DNA of 13,737 nt from JAAAOZ01 sp964496595. Lineage in GTDB: Bacteria > Chloroflexota > Anaerolineae > B4-G1 > SLSP01. The notes under the pieces were generated by a model. The model was not told the DNA's origin and made no database searches. It saw nothing but the letters and a program-made list of their open reading frames with translations. Shown here piece by piece: positions 1 to 8,307 of the stretch; the stretch's first letter is position 1, and every line of letters starts with the position of its first letter. The stretch spans positions 1 through 13,737 of the forward strand of contig CAZCAI010000132.1 of NCBI GenBank assembly GCA_964496595.1. Reading direction: 5' to 3'. Both the position numbers and the translations under genes were made by a program.

Positions 1-84
1 GTGATGCTCGTCCTTGGCTTGATCGCGGCGGGCGTGGTGGTACGTTGCCTCTGGCACGCGGGAATGGCTATTCCCAGGAAATGA
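1..84 (+). CDS. C-terminal end of an unidentified upstream gene (partial)
   Basis: Frame 1 is open from the first base to a TGA at 82-84. It encodes 27 residues that begin with a hydrophobic stretch (VMLVLGLIAAGVVV) and end in a short basic tail (IPRK). This looks like the last transmembrane helix and cytoplasmic end of a membrane protein, but there is too little to name a family. A terminator-like hairpin lies about 45 bp downstream, which fits a gene ending here. Frame 3 is also open, to a TGA at 109-111, but its product is less protein-like (Gly/Arg-rich), so frame 1 is preferred. Both the reading frame and the identity are uncertain. Confidence 0.4.
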   Translation: MMLVLGLIAAGVVVRCLWHAGMAIPRK

Positions 85-130
85 CACCCCAACTATCGGA
101 TAGCTTGATCTGATCACATCTTCACCACAC

Positions 131-167
131 GAACCGGGTCGCTTTTTTACGAGCGGCCCGGTTCTTT
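131..167 (+). terminator. Intrinsic terminator of the upstream gene
   Basis: GAACCGGGTCGC at 131-142 pairs over all 12 positions (one G-U) with GCGGCCCGGTTC at 153-164, around a 10-nt T-rich loop. The right arm is followed by TTTAT. The stem is strong and GC-rich but the U tract is short. It sits between the end of the upstream frame and the promoter of the sugar operon, so it probably insulates the operon from upstream transcription. Confidence 0.7.
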
Positions 168-199
168 ATGGGAGAATCCTAAATTCACTTAAAAACCCC

Positions 200-228
200 T
201 TGACATTTAGCTTAAAATTTAGTAAACT
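200..228 (+). promoter_or_regulatory. Sigma70-type promoter of the operon
   Basis: TTGACA at 200-205 is a perfect -35 hexamer. Exactly 17 bp later TAAACT at 223-228 matches four of six -10 consensus positions. The spacer is AT-rich and holds ATTTAG twice, at 205-210 and 217-222. Transcription should start near 235, giving an untranslated leader of about 110 nt before the repressor gene. This is the only convincing promoter seen in the window, so it probably drives the whole gene series. Confidence 0.75.
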
Positions 229-242
229 GTTCAATAAGGCGG

Positions 243-258
243 TTGGACGCGCTTTCAA
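243..258 (+). promoter_or_regulatory. LacI-type operator palindrome
   Basis: TTGGACGCGCTTTCAA matches 14 of 16 positions of the idealised LacI/GalR-family palindrome TTGAAAGCGCTTTCAA. The right half is perfect; the left half differs at two positions. It lies 14 bp downstream of the -10 element, around +8 to +24, a classic place for a repressor to block RNA polymerase. The LacI-family gene begins less than 100 bp downstream, so autoregulation of the operon is the simple reading. I saw no second copy in the other intergenic gaps. Confidence 0.6.
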
Positions 259-345
259 TCCTCGGTTTTTCCTCTTCTTCCCATAAAGGGGCGCATTCAA
301 CTAAAAATCTCTTCTCACGTTGCTCCATCGAGGATGCTTTACGTT

Positions 346-1413
346 ATGGCCGATCAAGTCACTCTGCGGGACATAGCTGAAGAATGCGGATATTCCATCG
401 CCGCCGTCTCGCTGGCGCTGCGTCATAAACCCGGCGTTTCGGATGCCACTCGGGAACATATCTGGAAAATAGCTGAGACATTGGGGTATCCTCTCAATGG
501 CCTGGAGGAGAAAAACTCTGGCGAACTCGAGAATCTGGGGATTATCGTTAAATCGGAACCGGAGATTCCCCCACGCGCCAATCCTTTCTACTCGCGGATC
601 CTGGCCGGTATTGAGGATGTGTGCCGGCAAGAGGAGATCAATCTCCTCTATGCCAAAATTCTGGTGGACTCGAACAACCGTCCGGTGCAAATCCCCAAGT
701 TGCTCTCCTATAAGAAGCTAGATGGATTGTTGATTGTCGGAGCGTTTGTCGACGAGGCCGTCGTATCCCAGATAGAGGGGCGCCTGCAGATTCCGGTGAT
801 CCTGGTCGATGCTTATGCGATCCACGACGAGTATGATGTGGTGATCTCGGATAATTTCGCCGGCGCGTATAGCGCGGTGACCTACCTCATCGATAAGGGG
901 CACCGGCACATTGGGATGCTCGGCGGTTGTCAAAGCAGCTATCCCAGCCTCCAGGAGCGACGGCGGGGCTATGAACAGGCCCTTGTCGATTGTGACATTC
1001 CCCATTCATACTTGACTGATTGCTCGCTCAATCCCGACGAGGCCTTTAAAGCCACGCAGAGACTGCTGGAGGCACATCCGCAGGTCACGGCGATCTTCGG
1101 CTGCAACGACGAGGTGTCCATCGCCGCTATCCAGGCAGCTCAGATGATGGGCCGCAAGGTCCCGGAGCGCTTGTCCATTATCGGATACGATGATATTGAC
1201 TTCTCGCGATATGTCACGCCGCCCCTCACCACGATGCGCGTCGATAAAGTGATGATGGGCCGCGAAGCCGTCCGCCTGCTGCTCTGGCGACTCCGGCATC
1301 CCGACGCCGCCCGAATGACCATCACGGTGCATTCGCCCTTAGTAGAACGCAGCTCTGTCCTCCCCTATACCGCAGAGCTGACTCCTGAAGCCCCCATGGA
1401 TCCAACAAAGTGA
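346..1413 (+). CDS. LacI/GalR-family transcriptional repressor
   Basis: Cytoplasmic sugar-responsive DNA-binding regulator of 355 residues. The N-terminal helix-turn-helix (about residues 5-51: VTLRDIAEECGYS, AAVSLALRHKPGVS, then TREHIWKIAETLGY) is typical. The periplasmic-binding-protein-like effector domain follows, with family signatures DGLLIVG, VTYLIDKGHRHIGMLGG, AIFGCNDEVSIAAIQAA and LSIIGYDDIDFSRYVTPPLTTMRVD. The start is placed at ATG 346 because MADQVTLRDIA has normal LacI spacing and GAGG at 330-333 lies 12 nt upstream. An in-frame ATG at 334 directly abuts that GAGG and would add four residues. The hinge after the HTH (NGLEEKNSGELENLG) lacks the usual ARSL-type hinge helix. The gene is first in the operon, 12 bp before GH130. 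Its inducer is probably a manno- or gluco-oligosaccharide, by context only. Confidence 0.95.
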   Translation: MADQVTLRDIAEECGYSIAAVSLALRHKPGVSDATREHIWKIAETLGYPLNGLEEKNSGELENLGIIVKSEPEIPPRANPFYSRILAGIEDVCRQEEINLLYAKILVDSNNRPVQIPKLLSYKKLDGLLIVGAFVDEAVVSQIEGRLQIPVILVDAYAIHDEYDVVISDNFAGAYSAVTYLIDKGHRHIGMLGGCQSSYPSLQERRRGYEQALVDCDIPHSYLTDCSLNPDEAFKATQRLLEAHPQVTAIFGCNDEVSIAAIQAAQMMGRKVPERLSIIGYDDIDFSRYVTPPLTTMRVDKVMMGREAVRLLLWRLRHPDAARMTITVHSPLVERSSVLPYTAELTPEAPMDPTK

Positions 1414-1425
1414 GAGGTAAACATC

Positions 1426-2412
1426 ATGTCAAATGAGCATACCATTACCGGCGAGGCCCTTCCCAACATCCCCTGGGAGGATCGTCCCCCAGATTGCGAT
1501 GATGTCGTCTGGCGCTCGGCGCAGAATCCCATCATCCCCCGCGATCTGCTGCCCACCTCCAACAGCATCTTCAACAGCGCCGTCGTCCCCTTCGCGGGCG
1601 GATTCGCGGGCGTCTTCCGCGTGGACAACAAGAAGCGCGAGATGAATATCCACAGCGGCCGGAGCGCCGACGCGATGCACTGGGAGCTTGACCCCAAGCC
1701 TATCGATTTTATCTGCGAGGATGAGGAGCTGGCGCCCTTCGTGCATCGCTACGATCCGCGCGTCTGTTGGTTGGAGGATCGCTACTATGTGAGCTGGTGC
1801 AACGGCTACCACGGCCCCACCATCGGCGTTGGCTATACCTATGATTTCGAGACCTTTTATCAGATAGAAAACGCTTTTCTCCCCTATAACCGCAATGGTG
1901 TGCTTTTCCCTCGCAGGATTCACGGCAAGTACGCGATGCTCAGCCGGCCCAGCGACACGGGTCACACGCCGTTTGGTGATATTTTCTACAGTGAAAGTCC
2001 CGATATGATTCACTGGGGCCGCCATCGCTTTGTGATGCAGCCGACGGGCGGCTGGCAGAGCACCAAGATCGGCGCGGGGCCGACGCCCATCGAGACGACC
2101 GAGGGCTGGCTGATGATCTACCACGGCGTGATCACCTCGTGCAACGGCTTCGTTTACAGCTTCGGCGCGGCGCTCTTGGATCTGGATGAGCCGTGGAAGG
2201 TGCTCTACCGCACAGAGCCGTATCTGCTCTCCCCGCAGATGCCCTATGAGCAGGTGGGGGATGTGCCCAACGTGGCGTTCCCCTGCGCGGCCCTGGTCGA
2301 CGCGCCCACCGGTCGCCTCGCCATCTACTACGGCGGCGCGGATACGGTCACGTGCCTGGCCTATGCTTATGTGGATGAGATGATCGACTTTATCAAGCAG
2401 AATAGTCTCTGA
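1426..2412 (+). CDS. GH130 beta-1,4-mannoside phosphorylase (probable subfamily 2)
   Basis: Cytoplasmic enzyme of 328 residues, the usual length for GH130 subfamily 2, with no signal peptide. Family members cleave beta-1,4-mannosides with phosphate to give alpha-mannose-1-phosphate plus a shortened sugar. Recognisable blocks of the five-bladed propeller are HRYDPRV (108-113; Asp110 is the expected catalytic proton donor), RNGVLFPRRI (156-165), RPSD (174-177), KIGAGPTPI (214-222), MIYHGV (230-235), NVAFPC (282-287) and YYGGADT (301-307). Arg163/Arg164 fit the phosphate-binding arginines of phosphorylases, which argues against a hydrolase of this family. The start follows a good GAGAGG ribosome site just after the repressor stop. 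The true substrate may be beta-1,4-mannooligosaccharides, Man-GlcNAc or mannosyl-glucose; the sequence alone does not decide. The GH2 mannosidase downstream supports a beta-mannoside role. Confidence 0.92.
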   Translation: MSNEHTITGEALPNIPWEDRPPDCDDVVWRSAQNPIIPRDLLPTSNSIFNSAVVPFAGGFAGVFRVDNKKREMNIHSGRSADAMHWELDPKPIDFICEDEELAPFVHRYDPRVCWLEDRYYVSWCNGYHGPTIGVGYTYDFETFYQIENAFLPYNRNGVLFPRRIHGKYAMLSRPSDTGHTPFGDIFYSESPDMIHWGRHRFVMQPTGGWQSTKIGAGPTPIETTEGWLMIYHGVITSCNGFVYSFGAALLDLDEPWKVLYRTEPYLLSPQMPYEQVGDVPNVAFPCAALVDAPTGRLAIYYGGADTVTCLAYAYVDEMIDFIKQNSL

Positions 2413-2414
2413 GA

Positions 2415-2509
2415 CAAAGCGGCAAAGCAACAAAGCGGCAAAGCAACAAATCGGCAAAGCAACAAATCGGCAAAGCAACAAATCGGCAAAACAGAAAAGC
2501 AACAAGTGG
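2415..2509 (+). repeat. 16-bp tandem repeat in the GH130-GH2 gap
   Basis: Unit CAAAGCAACAAATCGG occurs perfectly at 2439-2454, 2455-2470 and 2471-2486, and with one change (G for T) at 2423-2438. A half unit (CAAAGCGG) precedes at 2415-2422 and a decayed copy follows to about 2509. The mRNA would be almost free of U here and thus unstructured. It starts just after the GH130 stop codon and ends about 13 bp before the GH2 ribosome site. No spacers lie between units, so it is a minisatellite-like array and not CRISPR. Function unknown. Confidence 0.95.
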
Positions 2510-2533
2510 TTAAGTTAATTCGAGGGAGTTATT

Positions 2534-5164
2534 GTGACTATTAAAGTACGACCGCATGTGGTTCAATTACGCGAAGTTGGTACAGAGGCGTGGCTGCCCG
2601 CCGCGATACCCGGCTCTGCGCAGAGTGCGCTCTTGGCTCAGGGGAAGATTCCCGATCCCTTCGTGGCCGATAATGAGTTGCGCGTGCAGTGGGTTGCCGA
2701 GCGCGATTGGGAATATAAATTACGATTCGAAGCGCAAGAGGATCTGGCTGACGAAGACCGCGTCATGTTGGTCTGCGATGGGCTGGACACGTTGGCCGAG
2801 GTTTCCATCAACGGGAAGGCGTTGGGCAGCACCGAGAATATGTTCCGCCGCTACGCCTGGGATGTGACCGAGGCGGTGGTCGCCGGCGAGAATGAGGCGC
2901 GCGTCCTGCTCCACGGGCCGGCGCCTTTGATCCGCGAGCGACAAGCCGAGGAGCCGTTGATTGGCCCGACGCATTCCTTGCCCGGCGGCCCGCACATCCG
3001 CAAGGCGCCCTGTCAATTTGGTTGGGATTGGGGCCCCAAGCTGCCGCCGGTGGGGATTTGGAAGGATGTGCGATTGGAGGGCTACACCGCCGCGCGCTTA
3101 GATGACGTCCATCTACGCCAGCATCACGACGATGGCGAGGTCGCCCTCAGTGTTGATCTGACGGTCGAACGCTGGCGGGAGGATGCGGAACTCAAGGCGG
3201 CGCTCACGGTCACAGCGCCGGATGGCGAGGCGCTCGCCGTGGACGCGACGCTGGATGGCGATGCGGCCCGGCTATCGCTGGCGATTTCCGATCCGCAGCT
3301 CTGGTGGCCCAATGGCCTCGGCGATCAACCGCTCTACGACGTCGAGGTGACGCTCGCCGCCGATGGCGAAATCTGCGATACGCGCACCTTCCAAATCGGC
3401 CTGCGCACGCTGGAACTCCGCCAGGAGCCGGATGAGTTCGGCACGTCCTTCACCTTCGTCGTCAACGGCGCGCCGATTTTCGCCAAGGGTGCCAACTGGA
3501 TCCCCGCCGATTCTTTCCCCAGCCGCATCACCGATGAGCAACTGGAAGGGCTGATTCGCAGCGCCGCCGACGCCAACATGAATATGCTGCGCGTCTGGGG
3601 CGGCGGCTTCTATGAAGAGGAGCGCTTCTACGATCTTTGCGATCGCTACGGCATTTTGGTGTGGCAGGATTTTATCTTCTCGTGCAGCATCTATCCCAAA
3701 GACGAGGCCTTCTTCGAGAACGTGCGCGTGGAAGCCATCGAGAACCTCCGCCGCCTGCGGCATCGCGCCAGCCTGGCGCTCTGGTGCGGCAACAACGAGA
3801 TGGAGTGGGGGTGGGATTCGTGGGGCTGGAATCGCCCCCGCTATCAGCCGTACAAAGCGGCCTACGACCGGATGTTCCACGAGATGTTGCCGGAGCTTAT
3901 CGCCGTCGAAGATCCCGACACGCCCTACTGGCCCAGCTCGCCCTCCTCGAACCTCAACTTCGTCACGCCCAACGCGACGCACACCGGCGACACGCACAAC
4001 TGGGAGGTCTGGCACGGTAACCGTCCCTTCCAGGCGTACCGCGAGCATCCCTCGCGCTTCATCAGCGAGTTCGGCTTCCAATCGCTGCCGCCGCTGGATA
4101 CGGTGCGGACGTATGCCGACGAATCGGACTGGAATATGACCTCGTACATCATGGAGCATCACCAGCGCAACGACGCGGGCAACGGCAAGATCATCAACTA
4201 CCTGACCGATCACTTCCAGATGCCCCAGGATTTTCCCGCGCTGGTCTATCTGACGCAGATTCTCCAGGCGGAGGCTGTGCGCACCGGCGTCGAGTTCTGG
4301 CGGCGGAGCAAGGCCTGCACCGGCGGCGCGCTCTACTGGCAGCTCAACGACTGCTGGCCCGTGGCTTCGTGGGCGAGTTTGGATTATTTTGGGCGGTGGA
4401 AGGCGCTGCACTACGCGGCGCGTCGCTTCTACGAGCCGGTGCATCTTTCCGCCGAGGATTGCGGGCCGGACGTGGGGCCGCATCCCATCTCGGACCCGCA
4501 CGCCGGACAGCGCACGATTGAATGGATGATCAAGACGCCGGACGGCGAAATCATCAGCACCGGCGAGCGCACGATGAGCCAGGAGGCCGTCGAGGATCTG
4601 TTGCACATCGGCAAGCCGGTGCGGGAGGCGGATGCGCCGTTGGCGACGCTCTACATCACCAACGATTTGAACGAGGCGTGGGAGGGCGTCGCCCGCTGGT
4701 CGCTGGAGACGCTCGATGGTGAAGTGTTGATCAGCGGCGAGGAAGCGGTCTCCGTCCCGGCGCTGGAGGCCGTGCAGGTCTGCGCGCTGGATTTCTCCGC
4801 AGAGGTGACGGCTGAGAATCGCCGCGAGGTTGTGCTCGTCTACGCGCTTTATCACGAAGGCGAACGCATCAGCCAGAGCGTGATGCCTTTCGCGCCCAAC
4901 AAGCATCTCAAGCTAGTTGATCCGGGGCTGAGCAGCGAAGTCGCGGAGACGGCGGACGGCTTCGCCATCACGCTCTCCGCCGAGCGCCTGGCGCGCTTCG
5001 TCTGGCTGACGTTGGAGGGAACGGATGTGACCTTCAGCGATAACTATTTCGATCTCCCGGCGGGGCGCACCGTGACGGTGACGATGCCCGCGCTGGATGA
5101 TTGGACGGTCGAACGTCTGCGCGGCGCATTGCGCGTTCGGAGTTTGGTCGATTCCTTCAAGTAA
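2534..5164 (+). CDS. GH2 exo-beta-mannosidase
   Basis: Cytoplasmic retaining glycosidase of 876 residues that releases terminal beta-mannose from manno-oligosaccharides. The start is GTG, set by GAGGGAG at 2522-2528. The N-terminal beta-sandwich has beta-mannosidase signatures: WLPAAIPGSAQSALL then GKIPDPF (38-43), RDWEYKLRF (57-65), and HIRKAPCQFGWDWGPKLPPVGIW (from 154). The immunoglobulin-like region follows, then the TIM barrel from about residue 310 (FAKGANWIPAD, MLRVWGGGFYE, VWQDFIFSCSIYP). GNNE (419-422) gives acid/base Glu422 and SEFGFQS (511-517) gives nucleophile Glu512. GALYWQLNDCWP (598-609) closes the barrel and beta domains follow to the end. It has no signal peptide, so it acts on imported sugars. 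It overlaps in role with GH130, giving hydrolytic and phosphorolytic routes to the same linkage. Confidence 0.95.
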   Translation: MTIKVRPHVVQLREVGTEAWLPAAIPGSAQSALLAQGKIPDPFVADNELRVQWVAERDWEYKLRFEAQEDLADEDRVMLVCDGLDTLAEVSINGKALGSTENMFRRYAWDVTEAVVAGENEARVLLHGPAPLIRERQAEEPLIGPTHSLPGGPHIRKAPCQFGWDWGPKLPPVGIWKDVRLEGYTAARLDDVHLRQHHDDGEVALSVDLTVERWREDAELKAALTVTAPDGEALAVDATLDGDAARLSLAISDPQLWWPNGLGDQPLYDVEVTLAADGEICDTRTFQIGLRTLELRQEPDEFGTSFTFVVNGAPIFAKGANWIPADSFPSRITDEQLEGLIRSAADANMNMLRVWGGGFYEEERFYDLCDRYGILVWQDFIFSCSIYPKDEAFFENVRVEAIENLRRLRHRASLALWCGNNEMEWGWDSWGWNRPRYQPYKAAYDRMFHEMLPELIAVEDPDTPYWPSSPSSNLNFVTPNATHTGDTHNWEVWHGNRPFQAYREHPSRFISEFGFQSLPPLDTVRTYADESDWNMTSYIMEHHQRNDAGNGKIINYLTDHFQMPQDFPALVYLTQILQAEAVRTGVEFWRRSKACTGGALYWQLNDCWPVASWASLDYFGRWKALHYAARRFYEPVHLSAEDCGPDVGPHPISDPHAGQRTIEWMIKTPDGEIISTGERTMSQEAVEDLLHIGKPVREADAPLATLYITNDLNEAWEGVARWSLETLDGEVLISGEEAVSVPALEAVQVCALDFSAEVTAENRREVVLVYALYHEGERISQSVMPFAPNKHLKLVDPGLSSEVAETADGFAITLSAERLARFVWLTLEGTDVTFSDNYFDLPAGRTVTVTMPALDDWTVERLRGALRVRSLVDSFK

Positions 5165-5184
5165 GTGTGGGCCACGATGACGTG

Positions 5185-5196
5185 AAAAGGAGGTGA
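5185..5196 (+). promoter_or_regulatory. Very strong Shine-Dalgarno without an annotated gene
   Basis: AAAAGGAGGTGA is close to a perfect complement of the 16S rRNA 3' end. It lies 74 nt upstream of the binding-protein start, too far to serve it, and that gene has its own AGGAGG at 5254-5259. It either serves a small ORF ending at 5273 or is a ribosome-loading or regulatory element in the leader of the most highly expressed gene. Confidence 0.5.
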
Positions 5197-5210
5197 ACCA
5201 AAAACAAAGT

Positions 5211-5269
5211 GTGTTGGTTGGGTCGTGTATGTCAGACAATAATCAAATCTATCAGGAGGATGAAGTATC

Positions 5270-5273
<4 letters not shown>
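5211..5273 (+). CDS. Possible small leader ORF coupled to the binding-protein gene
   Basis: A frame starting at GTG 5211 (20 codons) or ATG 5229 (14 codons; MSDNNQIYQEDEVS) ends in a TGA at 5271-5273. That stop overlaps the ATG of the binding-protein gene as ATGA, an arrangement typical of translational coupling. The strong ribosome site at 5185-5196 lies 14 nt before the GTG, somewhat far. A competing 23-codon frame from GTG 5209 runs to a TAG at 5278-5280. The peptide matches nothing I recognise. Chance is a real alternative given the short length. Confidence 0.2.
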
Positions 5274-7201
<1,928 letters not shown>

Positions 7202-7218
7202 GACTGGCATAAGTGGAA

Positions 7219-7257
7219 AAACAGCCATGTTCCGTAAGTTACGGAACATGGCTGTTT
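7219..7257 (+). terminator. Perfect 19-bp inverted repeat after the binding-protein gene (attenuator / mRNA stabiliser)
   Basis: AAACAGCCATGTTCCGTAA (7219-7237) is exactly complementary to 7239-7257 around a central G. In RNA this is an 18-bp stem with a 3-nt loop. It is followed on the + strand by only TTTATAG, a weak U tract. On the minus strand the stem is followed by five T, so it would stop antisense transcription better. It begins 17 nt after the binding-protein stop and ends 27 nt before the permease start. Such elements between binding-protein and permease genes commonly reduce read-through and protect the upstream mRNA from 3' decay. A DNA-binding dyad (TTCCGTAAGTTACGGAA) is the alternative reading. 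Confidence 0.8.
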
Positions 7258-7284
7258 ATAGAAGTTGGCCCCGGGAGGTGTGCG

Positions 7285-8292
7285 TTGAAAGCGTATCGTA
7301 AGTATTTTCTGAACAAGTTTGGCTGGTTCCTCGTCACGTTCGTCTGCGCCTTTATCTTAAACTTCATCTTACCCCGTCTAATGCCCGGCGATCCCGTGTC
7401 GGCCATCGTTTCTCGGATGGCCCAAGGTATGACGGATGCGACGGGCGTCCAGGCGATTTATGAGCAGTACACGGAGCTGTTTGGCACCAACCGTCCGATC
7501 TATGAGCAGTTCTTCATCTATGTGAGAAACGTGTTCCGGGGTGATTTTGGTTTCTCCTTCAGTCAATATCCCCGAACGGTGGCAGATGTTCTGGGCGCTT
7601 CTATCATCTGGACGATAGCCTTACAATTTCCGGCGATCATCGTCGGGTGGTTGATCGGGAACACGCTGGGCGCGCTGGCGGCCTATCTCAAAGGCGGCTT
7701 CGACAAAGTCCTTATGCCTGTCAGTATCTTCCTGAGCAACCTCCCCGCATTTGGTATGGCCATCATTTTGCTGGTCATCTTTGGGGTTACACTGGAATGG
7801 CTCCCGACCTCCGGCGGCTATGGCTACGACATGGTCCCCGCCCTCAGTTGGAAATTTGTCCGATCCGTGATCATGCACTATCAACTGCCCTTCTGGTCTA
7901 TCGTGTTGATCTCGATTGGCGGCCAGGCCATCGGTATGCGCTCGATGTCCATCTACGAGCTGAACGCGGATTATGTGAAGTTTGCCCGCTTTATGGGCAT
8001 CCGAGATCGCAAGATCATCGGCTACGTGTTCAGAAATGCTATGCTGCCCCAGATCACGGGTCTGGCGTTATCGATCGGCACGATGATCGGCGGCGCATTG
8101 GTGGCGGAGATCGTCTTTAGCTATCCAGGGCTGGGATACACGCTCCTGAACAGCGTCATGGGACAAGATTATCCGCTGATCTCGGCGTCTACACTGATTA
8201 TCACGGTGATGGTATTGAGCGCAAACTTCATCATTGAAATCCTGTATGGCTTTATTGATCCGCGCATCAAAGCGGCGCAGGCTGAGTCGTAG
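7285..8292 (+). CDS. ABC transporter permease, DppB/OppB type
   Basis: Inner-membrane channel subunit of 335 residues. The start is taken at TTG 7285, giving MKAYRKYFLNKFGWFLVTFV. It is 4-11 nt after GGGAGGTG (7273-7280) and yields the normal family N-terminus of a basic head plus first helix (about 11-31). An earlier GTG at 7213 would force translation through the hairpin and add 24 residues with no family likeness. After the PRLMPGDPV motif comes an extracytoplasmic loop with the NRPIYEQFFIYVRNVFRGDFGFSF block. About five further helices follow. The EAA loop that contacts an ATPase is NADYVKFARFMGIRDRKIIG. The C-terminal VAEIVFSYPGLGYTL and DYPLI motifs are typical of DppB. It pairs with the permease 15 bp downstream. 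Confidence 0.93.
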   Translation: MKAYRKYFLNKFGWFLVTFVCAFILNFILPRLMPGDPVSAIVSRMAQGMTDATGVQAIYEQYTELFGTNRPIYEQFFIYVRNVFRGDFGFSFSQYPRTVADVLGASIIWTIALQFPAIIVGWLIGNTLGALAAYLKGGFDKVLMPVSIFLSNLPAFGMAIILLVIFGVTLEWLPTSGGYGYDMVPALSWKFVRSVIMHYQLPFWSIVLISIGGQAIGMRSMSIYELNADYVKFARFMGIRDRKIIGYVFRNAMLPQITGLALSIGTMIGGALVAEIVFSYPGLGYTLLNSVMGQDYPLISASTLIITVMVLSANFIIEILYGFIDPRIKAAQAES

Positions 8293-8307
8293 GGGGAGGA
8301 TAGTATT

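Noticed and set aside
205..222. Direct repeat ATTTAG as a second operator
   Set aside because: Six-base repeats in an AT-rich promoter spacer are easily due to chance, and a much better LacI-type palindrome lies just downstream.
334..345. ATG 334 as start of the LacI-family gene
   Set aside because: The only ribosome-site-like GAGG directly abuts it; ATG 346 has usable spacing and the usual LacI N-terminus. Not fully excluded.
1429..2505. 358-codon minus-strand frame starting with a Leu/Cys/Phe-rich repeat
   Set aside because: Antisense to GH130; its apparent hydrophobic N-terminus is only the reverse translation of the 16-bp tandem repeat.
2415..2509. CRISPR array
   Set aside because: The 16-bp units are directly adjacent with no spacers, and no cas gene is present.
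3272..4906. 544-codon open frame on the minus strand
   Set aside because: It lies wholly antisense to the GH2 gene, whose catalytic motifs are intact. The product is Arg/Ala/His-rich with no recognisable domain; it is an effect of codon bias in GC-rich DNA.
7213..7284. GTG 7213 as start of the first permease
   Set aside because: It has no ribosome site, would translate through the 19-bp hairpin and adds residues unlike the family; TTG 7285 has GGGAGGTG and gives a normal N-terminus.
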